64,000 nucleotides of DNA from Allobosea sp. (GCA_024231975.1 JAAEQB010000121.1:1-64000); one strand, 5' to 3'; counted from the first letter of the stretch, positions 34,062 through 43,062 are shown. Translations and numbers: made by a program. Notes: generated by a model not told the origin, from the sequence alone.

Positions 34062-35312
34062 TCAATCCAGCAATCCCATCCGCCGCCCCAGCTTCAGCGT
34101 CGCGGTCGTCCCGACGATCAGACCTAGCGCGAACACCCAGCCCGAGACCGCCCCGGCCGAGATGCCCGAGAGCAGCGTCCCCACCGTGCAGCCGAGCCCG
34201 AACACCGTGCCCCAGCCGAGCAGCACGCCACCGACCAGCCCGCGCAGCACGTGCCCGCCCGTTGGCCATCTTGGCTTGAACTCACCTGCCGCCAGCGCCG
34301 CGGCGAAAGCGGCCGCGACCAGCCCGGCGATGAAGAGCCCGTTCGGCGTCAGCAGCGCGTCGCGGATCAAGGTGGCGCAGCCGCGGAACCCGTCGAGCCC
34401 TTCCAGGCGCGCGGGCAGCCAATCGAGCCCGGTCGCAAGCTGGCGCGAGCGCGAGCCGAGCTCGGCGGTGACACCCAGCGGCGACAAGCGGAGGTAAGCC
34501 GCAACGCCGATCAAGCCGACGAAGAGCCCGCCGAGCCAGGACGGCCAGCGCCGGAGGAAGATCGCAGCGACGGGATCAGCCTGCGATTTGTCCGCAGCGC
34601 CCTGCTCGCTCGGCTGCCCAGCCCGCAGGAGCCACCAGGCCGCCGCCACAAGCACGGCGATCCCCGCCAGCAACGCACCACCATAACCGAGCTGGCGCGG
34701 CAGCCACAGCACCGGCGACTCCGAGATCGTCAGCAGATAGAGCTCATTCCAGCTCAGGAAGCCCAGGAGGAAGCCGAGACCGGCGCCGATCAGCGCGAAG
34801 GGCGAGGTCGGCGAGCCCTCGCCCAGCCGGTAGAGATGCGCGCTGATGCAGGAGCCGGAGATCGCCATGCCGGCGCCGAAGGCGAGTCCCGCCAGCAGCA
34901 GCGCCGGGCCGACCGGGCCGATATGCGCCGTCGGTGGCAGGCGCGTGCCCGTGGGGTCAGGCAGCCAGGCGCCGTAGATCAGGGTGTAGCCGGCAAGCCC
35001 GACGCCAAGCGCGGTGAGGATGCCGAGCAGGCCGCGCGGATCGCGCCGGTCGAGCCAGTCCTTCCAGATGCAGAAGAAGCAGAAGCGCGCCCGCTGCAGC
35101 ACGAAGCCGAAGGCAGCGCCCAAGATCAGCGAAAGCTGGAGCTGCGGCGCCGGCTCGCCATGACGCCCGACCAGATAGATCGAGGCCGTGAGTGCGACAG
35201 CGACGACCGCCGCCGCGATGTAGCGCAAGGGCGGCAGCCTGATCGGCTCCGCCCCTGCCTGCCGGCGCGCCAGCTCATAATCCAGCGCGCCGCTATCGTC
35301 GAAGATGCTCAT
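34062..35312 (-). CDS. YeeE/YedE family thiosulfate/sulfur transporter
   Basis: A 416-residue membrane protein made of two repeats of the sulfur-transport motif. Each half has the characteristic Cys-containing pattern: ARFCFFC and SGSCISAHL in the first half, and GCATLIRDA and GLGCTVGTLLSG in the second. In YeeE (TsuA) these cysteines pass thiosulfate through the membrane. About ten helices are expected. The start at 35312 (MSIFDDSGALDYEL) lies 8 bases after the sulfurtransferase stop, so the two form an operon. The likely role is thiosulfate uptake for cysteine synthesis. Confidence 0.87.
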   Translation of the reverse strand: MSIFDDSGALDYELARRQAGAEPIRLPPLRYIAAAVVAVALTASIYLVGRHGEPAPQLQLSLILGAAFGFVLQRARFCFFCIWKDWLDRRDPRGLLGILTALGVGLAGYTLIYGAWLPDPTGTRLPPTAHIGPVGPALLLAGLAFGAGMAISGSCISAHLYRLGEGSPTSPFALIGAGLGFLLGFLSWNELYLLTISESPVLWLPRQLGYGGALLAGIAVLVAAAWWLLRAGQPSEQGAADKSQADPVAAIFLRRWPSWLGGLFVGLIGVAAYLRLSPLGVTAELGSRSRQLATGLDWLPARLEGLDGFRGCATLIRDALLTPNGLFIAGLVAAAFAAALAAGEFKPRWPTGGHVLRGLVGGVLLGWGTVFGLGCTVGTLLSGISAGAVSGWVFALGLIVGTTATLKLGRRMGLLD

Positions 35313-35319
35313 CAGGGGC

Positions 35320-36255
35320 TTACTTGCCGCCCCAGACCGTGCCGGCCGGATTGCTGATCGGCAGGCCGACGACATTGCCGTACTCGGTCCAGGAGCCATC
35401 ATAATTGGCGGCCTGGTAGCCGAGCACGCGCGACAGGATGAACCAGGTATGGCTCGAGCGCTCACCGATGCGGCAGGAGGTGATCACCGGCTTGCTACCG
35501 TCGATCCCAACCTCGGCATAGAGCTTCTTCAGCTCCTCCGGCGACTTCAGCGTGCCGTCTGCCTGGTTGACCGCCCGCGCCCACGGCACGTTGACCGAGC
35601 CGGGGATATGGCCGGCGCGCAGCGCCAGCTCCTGGAAGCCGGCCGGCGCGATGATCTTGCCGGAGAACTCGTCCGGCGAGCGGATGTCGAGCACGCGCGC
35701 CTCAGATTTCTTCTCGACGGTGGCGACGACATCGGTCAGGCGGGCACGCAGCGTCTTGTTGGGCTCGCCGACGCTGAAGCTCGACGCCTTGACCGGCACC
35801 GGGTTGGTCGCGACCGGGCGCTTCTCCAGCTCCCATTTCTTGCGGCCGCCATCGAGCAGTTTCACATTGTCGCGCAGGCCGTAAATATCGAACACCCAGG
35901 CGCCCCAGGCGGCGAACCAGTTGTTGTTGTCGCCGTAGAGGACGACGGTGACATCCTTGTCGACGCCGAGCTTGCGGGCCAGCGCCTGGAATTTCTCCGG
36001 CCCGGCGATGTCGCGCGAGACGGTCTCGACCAGGTCGGTATGCCAGGCGATGTTCTGCGCGCCGGGGATATGGCCGCGCTCATAGACGCCCGGCTCGACG
36101 CTGACCTCGACGATGCGGACCTTGGGATCGCTGAGGTTCTTCTCCAGCCACTCGGTCGAGACCAGCGGGCCGCTCTGGGCCAGCGCCGCGCCGCCGAGCA
36201 CGAGACTTGCGGCGATCGCAGCGACGCCGTGGCGGATGAAAGACAGGACGGACAT
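35320..36255 (-). CDS. Periplasmic rhodanese-type thiosulfate sulfurtransferase
   Basis: A 311-residue tandem-rhodanese protein. The start at 36255 gives a signal peptide (MSVLSFIRHGVAAIAASLVLGGAALAQ); an upstream start at 36336 would bury it. The N-terminal rhodanese domain lacks a catalytic Cys (YGDNNNWFA loop), while the C-terminal one has it in SCRIGERSSHTW. It would transfer sulfane sulfur in the periplasm and precedes the transporter by 7 bases, matching a thiosulfate handling unit. Confidence 0.88.
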   Translation of the reverse strand: MSVLSFIRHGVAAIAASLVLGGAALAQSGPLVSTEWLEKNLSDPKVRIVEVSVEPGVYERGHIPGAQNIAWHTDLVETVSRDIAGPEKFQALARKLGVDKDVTVVLYGDNNNWFAAWGAWVFDIYGLRDNVKLLDGGRKKWELEKRPVATNPVPVKASSFSVGEPNKTLRARLTDVVATVEKKSEARVLDIRSPDEFSGKIIAPAGFQELALRAGHIPGSVNVPWARAVNQADGTLKSPEELKKLYAEVGIDGSKPVITSCRIGERSSHTWFILSRVLGYQAANYDGSWTEYGNVVGLPISNPAGTVWGGK

Positions 36256-36395
36256 TCTGGCGCTCCGTAGCGCCGAAAGAGCCGGGATATCGGCCCGTTT
36301 CGGCATGAATTGCAGGGGCTGCCATGATTTCGCCACGCGGCCTGCCGGAGAAGCCGGACAGGATTTTTTTGTTTGCCATCAAGGCGGAAGAACTG

Positions 36396-36430
36396 GGTCG
36401 TACGACCTTGGTCTAGGGAGAATATTCTCC
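36396..36430. promoter_or_regulatory. Pair of perfect palindromes upstream of the thiosulfate operon
   Basis: GGTCGTACGACC (36396-36407) and GGAGAATATTCTCC (36417-36430) are both perfect palindromes, nine bases apart. The second covers the last codons of the upstream cation-transporter gene; the first is intergenic. They are about 140-175 bases before the sulfurtransferase start. A regulator site is likely; which regulator is unknown. Confidence 0.5.
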
Positions 36431-37126
36431 TGTTGCTTCGACTTTGGTTCGATCCTGCGACTGTCTCGTCGCCCGCCAGATCGCCCATGTCGCCTGGAAG
36501 CAGAGAAAGGCAACGAAGACGTCGAACAGGTATTCCGGCCAGCGCACCGGCAGAAGCCGAGCGGCAAGGCCGAGCAGCGCAAAGCCGGTGGTCGAGATCG
36601 CGTCGTTGCGGGAGGACAGCCAGGTCGCCTTGATCACCGGATTGGACTCGGCCCGGAAGCGCCAGAGCACGCCGATGATCAAGTAGGCGATCAGGATCGC
36701 GCTCGCCGCCGAGAAGCCCAGCGTGAACAGCTCGATCGGCCGCGGCCGCAGGATCTTGTCCCAGAGATCGTAGAGCGTGTGCAGGCCCGCAACCGCCATC
36801 ACCGCGCCGATGCCGAGTGCCGCCAGCTTCTCGGCCCGCTCGTCGCGGCCGAAGACCAAAGCCGCGATGCCGTAGAGGGCAACGTCGTAGACCCAGTCGA
36901 CGCCGTCCTTGAACAGCTGGTTGTTGCCGATCGCCAGCGCCCAGAGCACGACATTGCCGGCGAAAATCAGGATGCCGAGCGCGATGCCCCAGATCGTCAG
37001 CCGATAGGCGCGCGCAACCTTGGCATCGACCGGCGCGGCATGGCCAGGCTCGCCTTGGCCATCATGGTCAGCCTTGTGCCGACCATCTACGTCTTCGCTT
37101 CGTTCCGACGCATCGAAGGCTGACAA
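36413..37126 (-). CDS. Cation diffusion facilitator-like membrane protein
   Basis: About 237 residues from a TTG at 37126 (GGGAG eight bases upstream); ATG/GTG codons at 37234-37237 would add ~37 uncharged, unconserved residues, so the start is uncertain. A His/Asp-rich cytoplasmic head (RHKADHDGQGEPGH) precedes six helices. The CDF-type metal sites show as NNQLFKDGVDWVYD and SSRNDAIS. The C-terminal cytoplasmic domain of full CDF exporters is missing, so it belongs to the short cation-transporter subgroup. It lies 157 bases upstream of the sulfurtransferase gene. Confidence 0.65.
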   Translation of the reverse strand: MSAFDASERSEDVDGRHKADHDGQGEPGHAAPVDAKVARAYRLTIWGIALGILIFAGNVVLWALAIGNNQLFKDGVDWVYDVALYGIAALVFGRDERAEKLAALGIGAVMAVAGLHTLYDLWDKILRPRPIELFTLGFSAASAILIAYLIIGVLWRFRAESNPVIKATWLSSRNDAISTTGFALLGLAARLLPVRWPEYLFDVFVAFLCFQATWAIWRATRQSQDRTKVEATGEYSP

Positions 37127-37261
37127 GCGAGGCACTCCCGAGCCGCCCCGGGCAGTGTCGCGCAAATTATGCCCGTCGCAAGACGTCGCTGGCCGGGACT
37201 GGCCCGACCAGGACGACAGCGGATCGCCGCTCATCACACCGGCGCTGCGGGAGCTTATCCC

Positions 37262-38023
37262 TCAGCCGCGGCCGACGAGCGGGGCCTTGGTCGCCATCAC
37301 CGTAACGAACAGGATGTTGGCGTCGAGCGGCAGGCCGGCCATGTGCAGCACGGTCGTGGCGACATGGTCGACATCCATCACCGGCTCGACCTTGATCGAG
37401 CCGTCGGGCTGCGGCACGCCGGTGGTCATCTTCTTGGCCATTTCGGTCAGCGCATTGCCGATATCGACCTGGCCGACGGCGATGTCGTATTTGCGCCCGT
37501 CGAGCGAGGCGGTCTTGGTCAGGCCGGAGATGGCGTGCTTGGTCGCGGTATAGGCCGCCGAATTCGGCCGCGGCACCTGCGCCGAGATCGAGCCGTTGTT
37601 GATGATGCGCCCGCCGCGCGGCTCCTGCGCCTTCATCGCCTTGAATGCCTCCTGCGTGCACAGGAACGGGCCGGTCAGGTTGGTGTCGACCACCTTCTGC
37701 CAGTCCTCGAGCGAGAGGTCCTCGAGCAGCACGCCGCCCGGTGCATTGACGCCGGCATTGTTGAACAGCACGTCGACGCGGCCGAACTTGGCCTTGGTGG
37801 CGGCGAACAGCGCCTCGACCGACTTCTTGTCGGTCACGTCTGTGGATACGGCGAGCGCCTGCGCCGCCGGCGCGCCCGACATCTTGATCGTCTCTTCCAG
37901 CGCATCGGTGCGGCGTCCGGCCAGCACGGTGCGGTAGCCGTCCTTCAGGAAGGCGATGGCGACGGACCGGCCGACGCCCGAGCCGGCACCGGTGATGATC
38001 GCGACCTTGTTATGCCCAGACAT
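37262..38023 (-). CDS. Short-chain dehydrogenase/reductase
   Basis: A 253-residue SDR starting MSGHNKVAIITGAGSGVGRSVA, with NNAGVN and the catalytic region NGSISAQVPRPNSAAYTATKHA (Ser and Tyr-x3-Lys). No membrane or signal segment. Its substrate is unknown. It is transcribed leftward ahead of the CDF-like gene and divergent from the kelch gene. Confidence 0.9.
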   Translation of the reverse strand: MSGHNKVAIITGAGSGVGRSVAIAFLKDGYRTVLAGRRTDALEETIKMSGAPAAQALAVSTDVTDKKSVEALFAATKAKFGRVDVLFNNAGVNAPGGVLLEDLSLEDWQKVVDTNLTGPFLCTQEAFKAMKAQEPRGGRIINNGSISAQVPRPNSAAYTATKHAISGLTKTASLDGRKYDIAVGQVDIGNALTEMAKKMTTGVPQPDGSIKVEPVMDVDHVATTVLHMAGLPLDANILFVTVMATKAPLVGRG

Positions 38024-38177
38024 GCGCTTCCTCGCCTTACCGTGATTTAAACCGTTTCAGGTGCCGCACCTTAGCAGCGTATGCAGTATGCGGAACCGCT
38101 TTTCCAGCAGGCCGGCCCTGCCCTTCCCTTGCCTGACGCAAGGTCTCCCGTACAGTTCTAGCGAGGGAGGACGCATC

Positions 38178-39263
38178 ATGACCAGCCTGAACCGTCGGAG
38201 CTTCATCGCAGCCGGAGCGGCGGGCCTTGCCGTACCTGCCCTCGCCCAGCAGCCCGGCCATGAGCAGCATGGCGGCCATTACGAGCGGCTGAGCCAGCCC
38301 GGCCGGATCGGCAAGCCCGAGCTCGCCGCCTCGCAGAACGTCTTCGATTCACCGGCGCCCAAGGCCGCCGATCCCGGCCGCTGGAGCGCCAAGGCGCTGC
38401 TGCCGCTGCCGCGCTCGGAGATGGCCTGGGCGGCGGCGCATGACGACCGCATGCACATCGTCGGCGGCTATGGCGAGCAGCGCACCGACCGGCCCTATCA
38501 TCATGTCTACGAGCCCAAGGCCGACAGATGGAGCGATGGAGCGCCGCTGCCGCAGGGCGCCAATCATGTCGGCGTCGCCTTCCTCGACGGAAAACTCTAC
38601 GCCATCGGCGGCTTCCTCGAGCAGAACCGCAAGCCGCATCCGCGCTGCTTCGTCTACGATCCCAAGGCGGATAAATGGGCGGAGATCGCGCCCTTGCCCC
38701 GCCCGGTCGGCTCGGCCGCGATCGTCGGCCTGAACGGCGTACTGCATGCGATCGGCGGCGCGATCGGTGACACCACTGAGAGCAAGACCTCGGTCAACTG
38801 GCACCGCGTCTACGATCCCAAGGCCGATGCCTGGAGCGAGCGCACGCCGCTGCCGACGGCGCGCGACCACACCGGGACGGTTCCCATCGGCAAGCTGATC
38901 CATGTCATCGGCGGGCGCGTCGACTCATTCCACACCAATTCGAACCTGCACCACGCCTATGATCCGGCCACCGACAAATGGGCGCCGCGCAACCCGCTGC
39001 CGACCGCCCGCTCCGGCCATGGCGCGGTACTCTATCGCGGCAAGGTCTTCATCATGGGCGGCGAAGGCACCAATCGCGTCTTCGGCCAGATGGAGGCCTA
39101 CGACCCCGCCAGCGACGGCTGGGAGCAATACGCCCCGATGCTGACGCCGCGCCACGGCCTCGGCGCGGCGCTGGTCGGCGACGCCATCCACGTCGCCGGC
39201 GGCGGCCCGATCATGGGCGGCGGCGTGCAGAGCGCGATCCACGAGGCGTTCAGTTTGGGGTAG
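38178..39263 (+). CDS. Exported kelch-repeat protein (Tat signal)
   Basis: A 361-residue protein from the ATG at 38178 (GGGAGG upstream). The N-terminus has a Tat-type signal, NRRSFIAAGAAGLAVPALAQ, so it is exported folded. A His-rich stretch (GHEQHGGHYER) follows. Six kelch units (HIVGGYG, YAIGGF, HAIGGAIG, HVIGGR, FIMGGEG, HVAGGG, each with a YDPxxDxW partner) form a beta-propeller. There is no copper-radical galactose oxidase Cys-Tyr pair that I can see, so it is probably a binding or scaffold protein. Substrate unknown. Confidence 0.88.
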   Translation: MTSLNRRSFIAAGAAGLAVPALAQQPGHEQHGGHYERLSQPGRIGKPELAASQNVFDSPAPKAADPGRWSAKALLPLPRSEMAWAAAHDDRMHIVGGYGEQRTDRPYHHVYEPKADRWSDGAPLPQGANHVGVAFLDGKLYAIGGFLEQNRKPHPRCFVYDPKADKWAEIAPLPRPVGSAAIVGLNGVLHAIGGAIGDTTESKTSVNWHRVYDPKADAWSERTPLPTARDHTGTVPIGKLIHVIGGRVDSFHTNSNLHHAYDPATDKWAPRNPLPTARSGHGAVLYRGKVFIMGGEGTNRVFGQMEAYDPASDGWEQYAPMLTPRHGLGAALVGDAIHVAGGGPIMGGGVQSAIHEAFSLG

Positions 39264-39300
39264 GCGACGACGATCACAGCGGGGACGGAATGAATCCGCA

Positions 39301-39648
39301 TCAAGCCAGCTCGGCGGGGATGTCGTGCCCGCCTGCAACGCCGGTTGAGACCAATGTTTCGAAATACTCGACCTTGAGATCAAAGGACTTGAGCAGCTTC
39401 TGCGTGCTCGCTTTCACCACTGCGTCATCGAAATCACCTTTGATGAAATGGCCCGCTGATGCCATGTCCTCCCAGAAGCTCATCACGACGAGTTCATTGT
39501 CGTTTCCTTTCACCTTGCGGGCCAAGGTAGCGCCAAGATGGCCGGGCAACTCAGCCATCTCGACGAAGGTGGTTCTACGGAGATGGTCCGCATAGGCCGC
39601 CAGCACCTCCTCCGAGCCGGCAACGGCTCGCCAGGACCGAATGATCAT
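39301..39648 (-). CDS. Antibiotic biosynthesis monooxygenase-type (ABM) small protein
   Basis: A 115-residue protein from the ATG at 39648 (GGAGG nine bases upstream). The ferredoxin-like dimeric alpha/beta-barrel fold is suggested by MIIRSWRAVAGSEEVLAAYADHLR and ELVVMSFWEDMASAGHFI. Members degrade or oxidise small molecules such as quinones or act without cofactors; no substrate can be assigned. Transcribed alone. Confidence 0.75.
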   Translation of the reverse strand: MIIRSWRAVAGSEEVLAAYADHLRRTTFVEMAELPGHLGATLARKVKGNDNELVVMSFWEDMASAGHFIKGDFDDAVVKASTQKLLKSFDLKVEYFETLVSTGVAGGHDIPAELA

Positions 39649-39863
39649 CCGTCTTGCCTCCTTCCGCTCGAGCAAGGGTGGGATCCGGAGAGAACGCCCC
39701 CGATCGCCCTTGTCGTAACCGCGCGCGAGGATAGCTCACCGCTGCGTGCCGCGCGAATGATCGGCCCGCGCTGCAGTGCGCCAAGACGCCCGCCCGGGGG
39801 ATATCCCAGGCGACCTCGCCGAAGGTTGTGATCGCGTCGATGACCGGCTTCGACACGCCACTC

Positions 39864-40823
39864 CTATTGCTGGCCGGCAGCATCGCCTGGAGCGACGGCA
39901 GCGTCCGAGAACCGATCGAGGATGCAGGCGACAGCCGCCGTCGCCACAATCGCGAACACCAGCCGTCCGAACAGCACAGTCGCTAGGTCGGCGCCCAACG
40001 CGACCATGATCAGCGTGTCCTCGATCAGGCTGTGGGCGAAGCCCATGAAGACGCTGGCGAGGAAGATCTGACGCGGCTCGATCGGCTGCCGACGCACCTC
40101 CGCCAGCATCAGCCCGCTGCCATAGGAGATGCCGAGGAGCAGACCGACGGTAGTGAAGGGCAGCGCCTCCTTGCGCAGGCCGACCAGACGGAACAGCGGG
40201 GCGAGCCCCTTGTAGAGCGCATCGAGGATGCCGGCGGCCCTGAGCAGCTCCATCACCCAGGACAGGATGAGCAAGACCGCGAGCATCACCAGCAGCGTCT
40301 TGGCGGTGCCGTAGGCGAAGCCGAGCCAGCCGCCCTCGCCTGCCGCGGGCTGCCAGACCGGGGTGATCGGCTGCGACAGCCAACCAGTCATGGAAAAGAG
40401 CAGGTGCAGCAGCGCCGCGAAGGCCATCGCGCCGGCGATGCGGATGATCGATGTCGTCCAGAAATTCGGCCCGGCCTTGGCGACGATGCGCTGCTCGACC
40501 GGAATGGCATGCGCCATCAGGAGCAGGCTCGAGAACACGGTCATGTCGGCGCTGCTGAGCGCCAGCGTCGGGATGAGCGTGAACAGCACGACGACACCAC
40601 CCCACATCCCGACCAGCAAGCCCGTCAGCCAGGCCAGCGCGAGTTCCGGCGGCAGGCCGAACAGCTGCATCGCCGGCGCGATCCAGGGCGATGCGACCTT
40701 GATGACACCGAATTCCGCCAGCGCCTGCGTCGCCACTGCGATCGGCACCATGATCACCACCAGCTCACGGTAGACGACCAGCGTTTCCCGTGTCTTGCGG
40801 TAGAACTGACTCTGGAGCGGCAT
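39864..40823 (-). CDS. Nucleoside-recognition (Gate) domain transporter-like membrane protein
   Basis: A 319-residue, mostly hydrophobic protein with about nine helices. It shows two Gate-type blocks: FGLPPELALAWLTGLLVGMWGGVVVLFTLIP and the later GISYGSGLMLAEVRR. The start at 40823 is the conserved MPLQSQFYRKTRETLVVYREL; earlier in-frame codons are antisense to the Lrp gene. It is likely a nucleoside, nucleobase or small-molecule exporter. It is divergent from an Lrp-type regulator with a dyad in the gap, so Lrp-type control is likely. Confidence 0.8.
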   Translation of the reverse strand: MPLQSQFYRKTRETLVVYRELVVIMVPIAVATQALAEFGVIKVASPWIAPAMQLFGLPPELALAWLTGLLVGMWGGVVVLFTLIPTLALSSADMTVFSSLLLMAHAIPVEQRIVAKAGPNFWTTSIIRIAGAMAFAALLHLLFSMTGWLSQPITPVWQPAAGEGGWLGFAYGTAKTLLVMLAVLLILSWVMELLRAAGILDALYKGLAPLFRLVGLRKEALPFTTVGLLLGISYGSGLMLAEVRRQPIEPRQIFLASVFMGFAHSLIEDTLIMVALGADLATVLFGRLVFAIVATAAVACILDRFSDAAVAPGDAAGQQ

Positions 40824-40899
40824 CGGTAGCGATCCTCGATTGGCTACCGGAAGAGTAGCGCCAGCGCATGCGCGGCAGTGGTCAAAATAGTCACCTTCG

Positions 40900-40914
40900 T
40901 GCAATTTTATTGCA
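40900..40914. promoter_or_regulatory. Candidate Lrp-family operator
   Basis: TGCAATTTTATTGCA is a perfect 5-bp dyad around an AT-rich centre, the form of Lrp/AsnC sites. It lies between the divergent transporter and Lrp genes and ends 23 bases before the Lrp start. Locally AT-rich sequence in an otherwise GC-rich region supports a promoter here. Confidence 0.6.
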
Positions 40915-40937
40915 TGGCGAGTGCTGGGATGGCCGCG

Positions 40938-41390
40938 ATGGACCGTATCGACAGAAAGCTGCTGAACCTGCTCCAAGCCGACGCCTCGCGCACCAATGCG
41001 CAGTTGGCCGACGAAGTCGGACTCGCGCCGTCGAGTTGCCTGCGCCGGATCAGGCGGCTGGAAGCGGCCGGGCTGATCCTGCGCACCGTCGCCATCCTCG
41101 ATCCCGCCAGGATCGGCAAGAACCTCAGGGTGATCATCGCCGTCGAGCTCGCCCGGCATGACGAGCCGAGCCGGCGGCGCTTCCTCGACTTGGCGGCGCG
41201 CCAGCCGGCGATCGTCCAGGCCTATGGCGTCACCGGCCAGACCGATGTGATCCTGATGCTGCGCGTCGCCGACATGGATGAGGTGACAGCGTTGTGCGAG
41301 CTGCTCTTCGGCGAAGGCAGCAATGTCACGCGCTACTACACCATGGTGGTCAACAAGACCGCCAAGGAGACGACGGCGATCCCGCTGTGA
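40938..41390 (+). CDS. Lrp/AsnC family regulator
   Basis: A 150-residue regulator: N-terminal helix-turn-helix (DRIDRKLLNLLQADASRTNAQLADEVGLAPSSCLRRIRRLEAAG) and a C-terminal ligand-binding (RAM) domain (VQAYGVTGQTDVILMLRV). The ATG at 40938 is the usual Lrp start; an ATG three codons earlier is possible. It probably senses an amino acid or related ligand and regulates itself and the divergent membrane protein. Confidence 0.9.
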   Translation: MDRIDRKLLNLLQADASRTNAQLADEVGLAPSSCLRRIRRLEAAGLILRTVAILDPARIGKNLRVIIAVELARHDEPSRRRFLDLAARQPAIVQAYGVTGQTDVILMLRVADMDEVTALCELLFGEGSNVTRYYTMVVNKTAKETTAIPL

Positions 41391-41399
41391 GCGGACGCC

Positions 41400-41819
41400 T
41401 CACCCGCCGAGCAGCTTCTTCATCGACGGCGCCGGGTGGAAATCGTAGCGCTCGCGCTCGTAGAACGGGATCGCCTCGCGCCTGGCGTCGAGGAAGACCG
41501 CATTGAGGCCGCGCGCCCTAGCATCCTCCTCGGCGAAGGCGAGCAAGGCCCGGCCGATTCCGCCGCTGCGGACCCGCTCGTCCACCACGAGATCGTCGAC
41601 ATGAAGATGCCCCCCGCGCGCCAGCGTATGGACCGGTCGCATGCCGAGCACGCCGACGAGGGCGCCGTCACTGAAGGCGCCGACCAGCTCGTAGCCGGAG
41701 AAGGATTGCCGCCGCACCCGCTGCAGGAACTCCGCCTGGTCGAGCGCGGTCCGCAGCTGGACGACGATCGGGAAGGCCTCGCGCCACTCCGCCGGAACGA
41801 GCCGTCTGACTGAAACCAT
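41400..41819 (-). CDS. GNAT family N-acetyltransferase
   Basis: A 139-residue GNAT protein. The ATG at 41819 has GGGAGGAAACG upstream; a longer frame to 41966 has no support. The acetyl-CoA motif A appears as HVDDLVVDERVRSGGIGRALL and the C-terminal NAVFLDARREAIPFYERERYDF is family-typical. The substrate is unknown. It is convergent with the Lrp gene, ten bases away. Confidence 0.87.
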   Translation of the reverse strand: MVSVRRLVPAEWREAFPIVVQLRTALDQAEFLQRVRRQSFSGYELVGAFSDGALVGVLGMRPVHTLARGGHLHVDDLVVDERVRSGGIGRALLAFAEEDARARGLNAVFLDARREAIPFYERERYDFHPAPSMKKLLGG

Positions 41820-42037
41820 CGTTTCCTCCCACGCACCGCCGACGCCATGGCCGCTCCCGCGAGCAAGACTCCTACCGCCAGCGGGCCGGCTCCACCATTG
41901 CGGCTGCGTGACCACCTCCATGCTGGCAACAAGGTCGATATCCTGCATACAAAATTCCGCATACACTCTTGCCGCTGAGGCATGAGCGCTCTACTCCTTG
42001 CATGCAAGAAGCAATGACAAAGCATGGGAGGAGTAAA

Positions 42038-43003
42038 ATGAAGGGTTTCCGCAAGCTCGCTCTGGCCGTGGCCACGCTCGCCATCGGCGCGGTGCCGGCC
42101 TTCGCCTTTCCGGACCGGCCAGTGCAGTTGATCGTGCCCTGGGCGGCCGGCGGCGGCATGGATTCGGTGATGCGCATCTTCGCCAACGGGCTGGAGGCGG
42201 AACTGAAGCAGCCGGTCAACGTCATCAACCGCACCGGCGGCGGCGGCATCACCGGGCACAGCGCCATCGCGACGGCAGCGCCCGACGGCTACACCATCGG
42301 CGGCGCCAGCCCGGAAATCTCCTTCTTCAAGTCGCTCGGCCTCGGCGACCTGACCCCCGACAGCATCGACATGTTCTCGCGGGTGTCGCTGATCCCGGCC
42401 GGCATCACGGTCAAGGCCGACAGCCCGTGGAAGACCGCGGCCGACTATCTCAAGGCGGTGAAGGAGAGCCCGAAAGGCTCGATCATGGCCTCGGGCACCG
42501 GCGTCGGCGGCTCCTGGCACATCGCCTCGGGCGGCATCCTCAAGGCGGCCGGCATCGCCCCCGACGCCGTGCGCTGGGTGCCGAGCAATGGCGGCGCCCC
42601 TGCTTTGCAGGACCTCGTCGCCGGCGGCCTCCAGGTCTTCACCGGCTCGCCGATCGAGGCCAAGGCGATGCTGGAAGCCGGGCGCGTGCGCACCATTCTG
42701 CTGATGACCGAGGAGCGCCACCCGAACTTCCCGGATGTGCCCAGCGCCAAGGAGGCCGGGCTCGACTGGACCTATCAGAACTGGTTCGCGCTCGCCGCAC
42801 CCAAGGGCGTGCCCGCCGACCGCCGCAAGATCCTGTTCGACGCCGCCCAGCGCACCATGCAGCGCGAGGATGTCCGCAAGGGCATGGCCGATCGTGGCAT
42901 CACCCCGGTCTGGGACAAGCCGGAGGAGTTCGCCGCCTATGTGAAGGCCTTCACCGAACGCGGCAACGGCGTGCTGAAAGAACTCGGCCTGACCAAGAAC
43001 TGA
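42038..43003 (+). CDS. TctC-type periplasmic solute-binding protein
   Basis: A 321-residue member of the tripartite tricarboxylate transporter receptor (Bug/TctC) family. Signal peptide MKGFRKLALAVATLAIGAVPAFA, then FPDRPVQLIVPWAAGGGMDSVMRI and the family GGGGITGHSAIA. The start has a GGGAGGAG box five bases upstream. No TctA or TctB membrane subunit is adjacent, so it is an orphan binding protein that probably shares a transporter elsewhere or has a sensing role. The upstream gap holds a perfect 12-bp palindrome (41997-42008). Confidence 0.9.
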   Translation: MKGFRKLALAVATLAIGAVPAFAFPDRPVQLIVPWAAGGGMDSVMRIFANGLEAELKQPVNVINRTGGGGITGHSAIATAAPDGYTIGGASPEISFFKSLGLGDLTPDSIDMFSRVSLIPAGITVKADSPWKTAADYLKAVKESPKGSIMASGTGVGGSWHIASGGILKAAGIAPDAVRWVPSNGGAPALQDLVAGGLQVFTGSPIEAKAMLEAGRVRTILLMTEERHPNFPDVPSAKEAGLDWTYQNWFALAAPKGVPADRRKILFDAAQRTMQREDVRKGMADRGITPVWDKPEEFAAYVKAFTERGNGVLKELGLTKN

Positions 43004-43017
43004 CGGCCGACACCGAA

Positions 43018-43044
43018 CGGGCTCGCTGCGTGGCAGCGGGCCCG
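43018..43044 (+). terminator. Stem-loop after the TctC gene
   Basis: A 12-bp GC-rich stem (43018-43029 with 43033-43044, one G-U pair) and a GTG loop lie 15 bases after the TctC stop. No T run follows, so termination efficiency is uncertain. It also lies near the end of the convergent ogt gene. Confidence 0.55.
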
Positions 43045-43062
43045 GCGTTGTGAAATTTGTCC

